Positions 1 through 5,409 of a stretch of DNA of 5,883 nt are shown here, piece after piece. Source of the stretch: an uncultured Collinsella sp. (GTDB lineage: Bacteria > Actinomycetota > Coriobacteriia > Coriobacteriales > Coriobacteriaceae); the NCBI GenBank assembly GCA_900548935.1, contig URMR01000113.1, positions 1 to 5,883 on the forward strand. Direction: 5' to 3'. Under the pieces are notes generated by a model, which worked only from the letters and a program-made list of their open reading frames with translations, was not told the DNA's origin and made no database searches. The stretch's first letter is position 1. Each line of letters opens with the position of its first letter. The translations under genes and the position numbers were made by a program.

Positions 1-1817
1 GTCTCCTTGGGCAGACTGGCGTTCTCGCGACCGTGGAACAGGCTGCCGACCTCGTACAGATGCACGTTGGGCGTACCGTGGGCCTCGTTGTAGGCCACGG
101 ACTGCAGCAAGCCCGGAAGCAGCGAGCGACGCATCTCGGTCTGCTCGGCGACCAACGGGTTCATGAGCACCACGGGGCAACCGCGGCCCTCGGTGGACAT
201 GCCGATCTTCTCCAGGTCGCCCGGGGCGGCAAAGCCAAAAGTCGTGGTCTCGTTGAGGCCGCAGGCGCGCAGGATCTCGCCGACCTTACGGGTGAGCTTC
301 TGCTCGCGGGTCAGGCCGCCGATGTGGTTCTTGGCAGCCGGGATGGTCGCCGTCACGCGGCCCATGCCCCATAGGCGCAGGACCTCCTCGATCAGATCGA
401 TCTCGCGCGGCAGGTCGGGGCGGAAGCTCGGCGGGGTGACCATAAAGTCCTCGCCGTCGCGCTCGACGGTGCAGCCCAGGCGGGTGAGCGAGCGCTCGAT
501 AAAGTCGGGCTCGATGTCGGCGCCGCAGATGGCATGCACGCGGGCCAAGCGCAGCTTGATGCTATCGATGGTCTTGGGCGCGGGGAAAACGTCGACGTAG
601 CCGGGAGCGACCTCGCCGTCGGCGATCTCCTCGATGAGCGCGCAGGTAACGTTGGCGACATCTACGCAGCCGGTCTCGTCGACCTGGCGCTCAAAGCGAA
701 TGGAGGCGTCGGAGATCAGCGACAGGTCGCGGCTGGTGTGCGAGGTGCGACCGGCGTTGAAGCAGGCGCTCTCGACCATCACGTCGACGGTATCGTCCTC
801 GATCTCGGAATCCATGCCGCCCATAACGCCAGCCAGTGCCACGGGACGCTCGCCGTCGGTGATAAGGCCCATGCCGGCGTCGAGCGTGCGCTCCTCGCCA
901 TCGAGCGTCGTAAACTTCTCGTCCTGCTGGGCGGCGCGAACCACCACGCGACGCCTGCCCTCGCGCTCGGCAAAGGTGTCCAGGTCAAAGGCGTGCAGCG
1001 GCTGACCGGTGAGCATCATCACATAGTTGGTGATGTCGACGATGTTGTTGTGCGGACGCACGCCCAGGGCGTTGAGACGCTTGACCATCCAGTCGGGCGA
1101 GGGGCCGACCTTCACGTTGCGCACGATGCGGGCGACATAGCGGTCGCACAGGCCCTCGTCGGCAATCTCGACCGAAAGCTCGTCGTCGGTCGCGCGGCCG
1201 GTCTCGGCCTTGATGGCAGGCAGCTCAACGTGGAAATCGCGGTCGAAAATGGCGCCGGTCTCGCGGGCCATGCCGATCATGGACAGGCAGTCGGGACGGT
1301 TGGGCGTGATCTCGCAGTCGAGCACGGTGTCGCTCGAGCCCACGTACTCGGCAAACGGCATGCCGCAGGGCGTATCCTCGGGCAGGATCATGATGCCGGA
1401 GTGGTCGCCGCCCAGGCCGAGCTCACGCGCAGAGCAGTTCATGCCCATGGACACGACGCCGCGAAGCTTGCTCTTCTTGATCTTGACGTCGCCGGGAAGC
1501 ACAGCGCCGATCATTGCCGTGACGATGTGGTCGCCAGCCTCGAAGTTCTGCGCACCGCAAACGATCTGCAGCGGGGCGGGGTTGCCGTCGGCGTCGAGAT
1601 TCTTGTCGCCCACGTCGACCGAGCACACATACATGTGGTCGCTATCGGGGTGCGGGATCTTGGTGAGCACCTTGGCGGTCACCACGTGGTCGAAGGACTC
1701 GCCCACGGTGTCGATCGCCTCGACCTCGGTGCCGGTACGGATATATTCGTCCGAAAGGGTCTTGGGATCCTCCGGAATATCGATCATGGTCTTGAGCCAG
1801 TCGTAAGAAACACGCAT
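1..1817 (-). CDS. pheT: Phenylalanyl-tRNA synthetase beta subunit, C-terminus cut by window edge
   Basis: Beta chain of the alpha2beta2 phenylalanyl-tRNA synthetase, a cytosolic enzyme charging tRNA-Phe. Reading from ATG at 1817 gives 605 uninterrupted codons to the left edge. Family members are usually about 800 residues, so roughly the last 200 (rest of the catalytic-like core and the C-terminal anticodon-binding domain) lie outside. Visible in order: N-terminal MRVSYDWL; EMAP/OB-type tRNA-binding domain about residues 42-155 (IPHPDSDHMYVC, KSKLRGVVSMGMNCSARELGL); B3/B4 editing domain about 210-395, with RPHNNIVDITNYV and GQPLHAFD; B5 domain about 415-490 (TPPSFRPDLPREIDLIEEV); and the start of the synthetase-like core with MRRSLLPGLLQSVAYNEAHG near 562-581. 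The start is fixed by AAAGGAGAG at 1822-1830, six bases upstream. It follows pheS on the same strand after a 184-nt gap and is presumably co-transcribed under the pheS T-box. No frameshift seen. Identity is very secure. Confidence 0.97.
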   Translation of the reverse strand, partial: MRVSYDWLKTMIDIPEDPKTLSDEYIRTGTEVEAIDTVGESFDHVVTAKVLTKIPHPDSDHMYVCSVDVGDKNLDADGNPAPLQIVCGAQNFEAGDHIVTAMIGAVLPGDVKIKKSKLRGVVSMGMNCSARELGLGGDHSGIMILPEDTPCGMPFAEYVGSSDTVLDCEITPNRPDCLSMIGMARETGAIFDRDFHVELPAIKAETGRATDDELSVEIADEGLCDRYVARIVRNVKVGPSPDWMVKRLNALGVRPHNNIVDITNYVMMLTGQPLHAFDLDTFAEREGRRRVVVRAAQQDEKFTTLDGEERTLDAGMGLITDGERPVALAGVMGGMDSEIEDDTVDVMVESACFNAGRTSHTSRDLSLISDASIRFERQVDETGCVDVANVTCALIEEIADGEVAPGYVDVFPAPKTIDSIKLRLARVHAICGADIEPDFIERSLTRLGCTVERDGEDFMVTPPSFRPDLPREIDLIEEVLRLWGMGRVTATIPAAKNHIGGLTREQKLTRKVGEILRACGLNETTTFGFAAPGDLEKIGMSTEGRGCPVVLMNPLVAEQTEMRRSLLPGLLQSVAYNEAHGTPNVHLYEVGSLFHGRENASLPKE

Positions 1818-2001
1818 CTAGCTCTCCTTTCATACTGAAAGCCTGCGAAGAGATGCAGGTGGAAACTTCAACTTTGTGAACATTCCTTACAAAGCGAGGG
1901 TTGTCCAAGTGCGGCAGATCGGCCCGAAAGAGGAGCGCCGCGTACTTTGGTACGCAAGCGACGAATGAGCGCCGAGGTGCCGTGCTTGGGCAAGCCGCAG
2001 C
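1818..2001 (-). other. pheS-pheT spacer with inverted repeat and flanking direct repeats
   Basis: This 184-nt gap separates two genes that are commonly adjacent or overlapping. I see no convincing ORF, because the reading frames entering it are overlaps of pheS in other frames. It contains a perfect GCGTAC/GTACGC inverted repeat with a 4-nt loop (1940-1955), extended outward by CGC/GCG across a small mismatch (1936-1960). GAGCGCCG occurs directly repeated on either side, at 1933-1940 and 1967-1974. Smaller inverted repeats are CTTTGT/ACAAAG (1872-1877 and 1889-1894) and CCTGC/GCAGG (1842-1846 and 1855-1859). None is followed by a T-run on the minus strand, so this does not look like an intrinsic terminator. 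The pheT ribosome binding site sits at its 3' end. Possible roles are an RNA-processing site or a remnant of a dispersed intergenic repeat; neither is shown by the sequence. Confidence 0.6.
1936..1960. repeat. Inverted repeat (hairpin) in pheS-pheT spacer
   Basis: Nine potential base pairs: six perfect pairs GCGTAC/GTACGC around the loop TTTG, then three more CGC/GCG after a 1x2 mismatch. It is bracketed by two copies of GAGCGCCG (1933-1940 and 1967-1974). It lacks a downstream U-run in either orientation. Confidence 0.6.
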
Positions 2002-3078
2002 CTAGAACTGATTCAAGAAGCGCATATCGCCAGTCATGAGAGTTCTGAGGTCGGGCAGGTCGTAGCGCAGTGCCGCGACGCGCTCGGCGCCAATACCAAA
2101 GGCGAAGCCGGTGTACTTCTCGGGGTCGATGCCGCAGTTGATCAGGACGTTGGGGTCGACCATGCCGCAGCCCAAGATCTCGATCCAGCCGCTGTGCTTG
2201 CAGAAGTTGCAGCCCTTGCCGCCGCACACGTGGCAGCTCACGTCCACCTCGCAGCTCGGCTCGGTGAAGGGGAAGAAGTGCGGGCGGTAGCGCGTCTTGC
2301 GGTCCTCGCCAAACATGCACTTAACAAAGTAGTCGAGCGTGCCCTTAAGATCGCCAAAGGTAATGCCCTCGTCGACGACCAGGCCCTCGATCTGGTTGAA
2401 CTGCGGCAGGTGGCAGGCATCGGCCGTGTCGGGACGGTAGACGGTACCCGGGCAGATCATGTAGATGGGCGGCTTTTGCGACTCCATAGTGTGGATCTGC
2501 ACGCCCGAAGTCTGGGTGCGCAGCAGTACGTCGGACTCGCCATGGGCGTGAGCCTCGGGGTGTGCAACGCTGCCGGGGTTGTTGTCGACCACGTAGAAGG
2601 TATCGCGGGCCGAGCGGCTCGGGTGATCCATGGGGGCGTTGAGCGCAGTGAAGTTGTAGTAGGAAGTATCGACCATGGGACCGGACTCGACGGTGTAGCC
2701 GATGCCGCAGAAGATGTTCTCGGCCTCCTCGATGATCTGCTTGATCAGGTGCTGGTGACCGATCTGCGGACGGATACCCGGCAGGGTAATGTCGACGGCC
2801 TCGTGCTCGAGAGTGTGCTTGAGGGCGGCGGCCTTCATCTCGGTGGTGCGCTCGTCGAGCATGCCCTCGATCAGTTGGCGCATCTCGTTGGCACGCTTGC
2901 CCATCATGGGACGATCCTCGGGGGCGAGCTTGCCCATCATACGCATCAGGCCAGTGATGCGGCCCTTGCGGCCGAGCAGCTCAACGCGCGCGGCCTCGAG
3001 CTTTGCGGCGTCATCGGCGCCTGCGACGAGCTCCTTGGCCTCTTCCTCGAGTTTGACCAGATCATCAATCAGACTCAT
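2002..3078 (-). CDS. pheS: Phenylalanyl-tRNA synthetase alpha subunit
   Basis: Catalytic alpha chain of phenylalanyl-tRNA synthetase, which activates phenylalanine with ATP and transfers it to tRNA-Phe; partner of PheT. The 358-residue product is close to the usual 340-350. Residues 1-95 form the charged helical coiled-coil arm. The class II core follows: HQHLIKQIIEEAENIF (108-123), GPMVDTSYYNFTALN (133-147), HPSRSARDTFYV (152-163), LLRTQTSGVQIHTM (185-198), GTVYRPD (211-217), RPHFFPFTEPS (265-275), and motif 3 GFAFGIGAER (324-333). A326 is in the position of E. coli PheS Ala294, which lines the Phe pocket. A CHVCGGKGCNFC knuckle (282-293) is the four-cysteine pattern I recall from Firmicutes PheS. 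Two oddities: a short His-rich insertion near 164-183 and FNQIEG where FHQ is usual. The start ATG at 3078 is preceded by AAGGGA (3083-3088). An in-frame upstream extension to 3261 would run through the T-box terminator and is rejected. Confidence 0.97.
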   Translation of the reverse strand: MSLIDDLVKLEEEAKELVAGADDAAKLEAARVELLGRKGRITGLMRMMGKLAPEDRPMMGKRANEMRQLIEGMLDERTTEMKAAALKHTLEHEAVDITLPGIRPQIGHQHLIKQIIEEAENIFCGIGYTVESGPMVDTSYYNFTALNAPMDHPSRSARDTFYVVDNNPGSVAHPEAHAHGESDVLLRTQTSGVQIHTMESQKPPIYMICPGTVYRPDTADACHLPQFNQIEGLVVDEGITFGDLKGTLDYFVKCMFGEDRKTRYRPHFFPFTEPSCEVDVSCHVCGGKGCNFCKHSGWIEILGCGMVDPNVLINCGIDPEKYTGFAFGIGAERVAALRYDLPDLRTLMTGDMRFLNQF

Positions 3079-3082
3079 GTCT

Positions 3083-3088
3083 TCCCTT
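3083..3088 (-). promoter_or_regulatory. Ribosome binding site of pheS
   Basis: AAGGGA on the minus strand, four bases upstream of the ATG at 3078. It decides the start: the open frame continues upstream to 3261, but only this ATG, opening MSLIDDLVKL, has a ribosome binding site and the expected N-terminus. Confidence 0.75.
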
Positions 3089-3164
3089 TCGTCTCTCGCG
3101 CTCCCCGCTTGCCGAGGCGGCTGCCGCCGTCTGACGTTGCGAAAACGCGGCCCGGTTCGGTAAC

Positions 3165-3203
3165 AAAAAACCGCCCTCGGGCATGTGCATTGCCCAAGGA
3201 CGG
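3165..3203 (-). terminator. Intrinsic terminator of the pheS T-box leader
   Basis: On the minus strand, CCGTCCTTGGGCA (3203-3191) pairs with TGCCCGAGGGCGG (3183-3171) in 13 consecutive pairs including two G-U. It closes a 7-nt loop and is followed at once by six U (3170-3165). It stops transcription before pheS when tRNA-Phe is charged, and competes with the antiterminator for the CCGTCCTT segment. Confidence 0.93.
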
Positions 3204-3226
3204 TTGAATTCCGCGGTACCACCTTG
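3196..3226 (-). promoter_or_regulatory. T-box sequence and antiterminator
   Basis: Minus-strand AAGGTGGTACCGCGG (3225-3211) matches the T-box consensus. It can fold as AAGG, 7-nt bulge UGGUACC, GCGG, loop AAUUCAA, then CCGU and CCUU. This is a textbook antiterminator whose UGGU would pair with the ACCA 3' end of uncharged tRNA. The 3' strand of this fold is the 5' strand of the terminator, so the two hairpins exclude each other. Confidence 0.93.
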
Positions 3227-3350
3227 TTTGACCCAGCGGATGTCTGGCCCGCCGCGCCCACTCTTTGCCCCTTGTCGCGAGGCTCACGGCTTCCCTACTG
3301 GGGCTTCGCCGCCGCTGGCCGCGTGCCCGTTGAGGTCGCTGCTCGGGAGT

Positions 3351-3353
3351 GAA
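3351..3353 (-). promoter_or_regulatory. T-box specifier codon UUC (Phe)
   Basis: On the minus strand the triplet TTC is followed by A and then CTCC. It lies in the 3' side of the inferred specifier loop, between a GCCC/GGGC helix above and GGAG/CTCC below. It would pair with the GAA anticodon of tRNA-Phe. The assignment rests on a hand-drawn fold plus agreement with the downstream gene. Confidence 0.75.
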
Positions 3354-3455
3354 CGCTTGGCCCTTGCCACCGCAGGAAGGCTTGCAGCCCATGACCTTCC
3401 CTCTCTTGCCGGCGACGCGACGGGCAAAACCCTCTCCGTCAACGCATTGGGCTAT

Positions 3456-3464
3456 AGGATAACA
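3456..3464 (-). promoter_or_regulatory. Candidate extended -10 promoter for the pheS leader
   Basis: Minus-strand TGTTATCCT fits the extended -10 form TGnTATnnT and sits 7-10 bases before the inferred 5' end of the T-box RNA. The region at the expected -35 distance (about 3479-3484) does not resemble TTGACA, so the call depends on the extended -10 and on position. Confidence 0.4.
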
Positions 3465-3535
3465 CATTCTGCGAGCATATCGCCGCGTTCCGTTTTGTTC
3501 GCACTGGGTACAAGGCGGGTAGCTGTGCAAACTGG

Positions 3536-3560
3536 CCGTGCGCCCACCCGTGGTGCACGG
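3536..3560 (+). other. Short leader hairpin before the M32 gene
   Basis: CCGTGC (3536-3541) and GCACGG (3555-3560) pair perfectly, and CCA/TGG can pair inside the loop. It lies in the likely 5' untranslated region, 22 bases before the start ATG and 11 before the ribosome binding site. No T-run follows, so it is not a terminator. Function unknown. Confidence 0.35.
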
Positions 3561-3571
3561 CTCGCGAGATC

Positions 3572-3576
3572 AAGGA
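3572..3576 (+). promoter_or_regulatory. Ribosome binding site of the M32 carboxypeptidase gene
   Basis: AAGGA, six bases upstream of the ATG at 3583. It selects this ATG over an in-frame GTG at 3538, which lies inside the leader hairpin and has no comparable site. Confidence 0.75.
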
Positions 3577-3582
3577 TATGGT

Positions 3583-5157
3583 ATGGGAAAGAAACTCGAC
3601 AAGAAGGCCAAAGCCGCCGTGGCCAAGGCCTCTAAGAACGCCAAGGCGGGCAAGGGCATCAAGAAGCTCCGCAAGTTCGAGGGCAAGCTGTGGACCCGCG
3701 AGTACCTGCTCAAGATTGCCGAGTTTGACGGCGCGACCATTGCCCCCGCCAACGGCGCCGCAGCGCGCGCCGATGCTATGGGCACCCTTGCCGGCGAACA
3801 TCACAAGCTCCTGACCAGCAAAAAGTCCGTTGAGCTCGTGCGCTCTCTCGCGCGTGAGACGGTCGCCGACGGCAAGATCGACGACCCGCAGCTGCTCGAC
3901 GAAATTCGCGTGCTCGGCCGCGACCAGCGCGAGGCAAGCGCCATTCCCACCGAAGAAGCCGAAGCCTGGACCAGGCTTACCTGCGAGGCCGATGCCGTGT
4001 GGCACAAAGCCAAAGCAGCCAACGACTGGGCGAGCTTTGAACCCTATGTGGACAAGATCGTCTGCCAGCTCAAGCATCAGGCCGAGCTCATGGACCCCAA
4101 GCGCGACCCATACGATGTTTGGCTCGACCAGTACGAGCGCGGCCTTTCTGCCAAGAGCTTCGACGCGTTTTGCGACGAAGTCAAGGCCACGGTCGTGCCA
4201 CTCGTGCACGCCATCGGCGAGCGCGGCCAGCAGCCCGCTGCCGACTTTCTGCATGCCCGCGTGCCCGAGGCCGCCCAGCGCGCCATGAGCTTCGACCTGA
4301 TGAAGCTCGTCGGCCTGGACCTGGACGACACCACGCTTGCCTTTACCGAGCATCCGTTTAGCGAGGGCTTCTCGGTGGGCGATGCGCGCATCGCGACGCA
4401 CATCTACGAGAACGACTGTATCTCCAACGTCTACAGCATCATCCACGAGGCGGGGCACACCATGTACGAGCTGGGCGTGAACCCCGCCTATGCGCGCACG
4501 TGTCTGGAGGGCGGCACCTCCATGGGCATCCACGAGAGCCAGAGCCGCTTTTTCGAGAACACCGTTGGTCGCAGTCGCGCCTTTATGGGACCGCTGCTCG
4601 AGGTACTGCGCCGTCACGCGCCCGAGGTTTACGGCGACGTTGACGAGGACACGCTCTACCGCGCCGTGAACATCGCGCAGCCGTCGCTGATCCGTACCGA
4701 GGCCGACGAGCTCACCTACCCGCTGCATATTATGGTGCGCTACCAGATTGAGCGCATGCTGTTTGCCGGCAAGGCCACAGCCAAGGACATCCCCGCGCTT
4801 TGGAATCGCTTTATGGACGAGTACCTGGGCATTCCCGTTCCCGACGACACGCGCGGCTGCCTGCAGGATACGCACTGGAGCGGCGGCTCGTTTGGCTACT
4901 TCCCCACGTATGCGCTGGGCAGCGCCTACGACGCCATGTTCGTGCCGGCCATGTGCCGCGACGGCGTCGACCTTACCAGCGCCTGTGTGAACGGCGATTT
5001 GGCGCCTGTCCGCGCCTGGCTGGGCGAGCACATTTGGCAGTGGGGCCGCGCCAAGGACGCGCCGGAGCTCATCAAGGGCGCGTGCGGCATGGCGTTCGAT
5101 GCCCGCTACTACTGCAGCTACCTGCAGGACAAGTTCACCACGCTGTACGAGCTGTAA
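3583..5157 (+). CDS. M32-family metallocarboxypeptidase (thermostable carboxypeptidase 1 type)
   Basis: Zinc-dependent carboxypeptidase of family M32, a cytosolic enzyme removing C-terminal amino acids from peptides with broad specificity, probably in peptide turnover. The 524-residue product is near the usual 500. The zinc site is intact: HEAGH at 288-292 (His288, His292, catalytic Glu289) and third ligand Glu318 in HESQSRFFEN, 26 residues after His292, the same spacing as in Pyrococcus carboxypeptidase. Other family blocks: DPYDVWLDQYERG (175-187), EHPFSEGFSVGDARIAT (256-272), RTEADELTYPLHIMVRYQIE (371-390), GCLQDTHWSGGSFGYFPTY (425-443). Residues 1-34 form a Lys/Ala-rich tail (MGKKLDKKAKAAVAKASKN) ahead of the first recognisable M32 segment near LWTREYLLKI. 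No signal peptide or membrane segment. ATG at 3583 is chosen for its AAGGA site. It diverges from the pheST leader, stands alone and ends at its own terminator. A frame spanning most of it on the minus strand is a GC-rich shadow. Confidence 0.95.
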   Translation: MGKKLDKKAKAAVAKASKNAKAGKGIKKLRKFEGKLWTREYLLKIAEFDGATIAPANGAAARADAMGTLAGEHHKLLTSKKSVELVRSLARETVADGKIDDPQLLDEIRVLGRDQREASAIPTEEAEAWTRLTCEADAVWHKAKAANDWASFEPYVDKIVCQLKHQAELMDPKRDPYDVWLDQYERGLSAKSFDAFCDEVKATVVPLVHAIGERGQQPAADFLHARVPEAAQRAMSFDLMKLVGLDLDDTTLAFTEHPFSEGFSVGDARIATHIYENDCISNVYSIIHEAGHTMYELGVNPAYARTCLEGGTSMGIHESQSRFFENTVGRSRAFMGPLLEVLRRHAPEVYGDVDEDTLYRAVNIAQPSLIRTEADELTYPLHIMVRYQIERMLFAGKATAKDIPALWNRFMDEYLGIPVPDDTRGCLQDTHWSGGSFGYFPTYALGSAYDAMFVPAMCRDGVDLTSACVNGDLAPVRAWLGEHIWQWGRAKDAPELIKGACGMAFDARYYCSYLQDKFTTLYEL

Positions 5158-5179
5158 AGCCTAGGTAACACGCCAACGC

Positions 5180-5221
5180 AAAGGGGACGCCGCGGAACCA
5201 ATCCGCAGCGTCCCCTTTTTT
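5180..5221 (+). terminator. Intrinsic terminator of the M32 gene
   Basis: AAAGGGGACGC (5180-5190) pairs with GCGTCCCCTTT. Inside it GCGGA (5192-5196) pairs with TCCGC (5202-5206) around the loop ACCAA, with one C-A mismatch between the two helices. A run of six T ends at 5221. The A-run on the 5' side means it could also work on the opposite strand. It starts 23 bases after the stop codon. Confidence 0.93.
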
Positions 5222-5222
5222 C

Positions 5223-5250
5223 ACCCAATAACTAGGTACCCAATGACTAG
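5223..5250 (+). repeat. Imperfect tandem repeat of 15-nt period
   Basis: CCCAATAACTAG (5224-5235) and CCCAATGACTAG (5239-5250) differ at one base and are separated by GTA. The heptamer ACCCAAT is found at 5223-5229 and 5238-5244, and a third time at 5290-5296. The repeat sits directly between the M32 terminator and the start of the insertion sequence, so it may mark the host/element junction. Confidence 0.7.
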
Positions 5251-5251
5251 T

Positions 5252-5409
5252 TCGTTGACGCTAATGTCTTGGCAACGTCAGACACTATGACCCAATCCAG
5301 GGGCACGGAAACGACAGGAGCCCCCGCTCGTGACCGCGGGTCGGGGCTGCGACAATGTTGTTGAAGTGCCAGAGGCGCAGCCGCGCCGCAACGAGGTTGG
5401 GAGGCTCCC
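5252..5409 (+). ncRNA. Candidate IS110 bridge RNA region
   Basis: IS110-group elements carry a structured bridge RNA in the non-coding end upstream of the recombinase gene; its two loops pair with target and donor DNA. This stretch has the right place and size. Inverted repeats I can see: TGACG/CGTCA around 5255-5280; GGGGC (5300-5304)/GCCCC (5320-5324); or alternatively AGCCCC (5319-5324)/GGGGCT (5343-5348) with CGC/GCG inside and an unpaired GGTC on one side; GGCGC (5374-5378)/GCGCC (5383-5387) with a 4-nt loop; and an outer GTTG (5357-5360)/CAAC (5389-5392). Two successive stem-loops with internal loops, about 5319-5348 and 5357-5392, resemble the expected two-loop layout. No frame without stops extends from the recombinase beyond 5365. 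Ends, promoter and loop assignments are inference. If the element belongs to the IS1111 group, the RNA would instead be at the other end. Confidence 0.4.

Larger units (their letters stand above)
3161..3448 (-). ncRNA. T-box leader, tRNA-Phe responsive, upstream of pheS
   Basis: Transcriptional T-box riboswitch on the minus strand ending about 80 nt before pheS. Such leaders bind a cognate tRNA; uncharged tRNA stabilises an antiterminator so transcription continues. Visible parts in RNA order: a Stem I 5' strand from about 3445 (GGAG, pairing with CTCC right after the specifier); a distal arm with an AGAGA bulge region and six-pair helix GGAAGG (3400-3395)/CCTTCC (3380-3375) closing a 14-nt loop, with the recurrent TGCGG just after it; specifier UUC at 3353-3351 followed by A; a Stem II/III region at roughly 3345-3230; then the T-box sequence and terminator listed separately. 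UUC is a Phe codon and the UGGU bulge complements ACCA (discriminator A, as in tRNA-Phe), so both contacts agree with control of pheST. The 5' end is approximate. The Stem I E-loop is not a clean consensus match. Confidence 0.93.

Noticed and set aside
534..1838. 434-codon open frame on the plus strand
   Set aside because: It lies antisense to pheT, whose frame shows all family motifs. It has no family motifs and its composition (His/Gly/Val/Asp/Leu-rich) is that of a reverse-complement shadow in GC-rich DNA.
1861..1910. Internal promoter for pheT
   Set aside because: TTGGAC on the minus strand resembles a -35 box, but no acceptable -10 lies 16-18 bases downstream.
2194..3207. 337-codon open frame on the plus strand
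   Set aside because: Antisense to pheS and running into the T-box terminator; no recognisable domain.
3079..3261. N-terminal extension of pheS by 61 codons
   Set aside because: It would translate the T-box motif and terminator. The ATG at 3078 has its own ribosome binding site and gives the normal PheS N-terminus.
3490..3540. Sigma-70 promoter for the M32 gene
   Set aside because: TTGTTC near 3496 could be a -35, but the matching -10 position (GTAGCT) is too poor to call.
3538..3582. GTG start giving the M32 protein 15 more residues
   Set aside because: It lies within a hairpin and has no ribosome binding site, while ATG 3583 has AAGGA six bases upstream.
3439..5031. 530-codon open frame on the minus strand
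   Set aside because: Antisense to the M32 gene, which has an intact zinc site and family blocks. The shadow has no motifs and overlaps the pheS promoter region.
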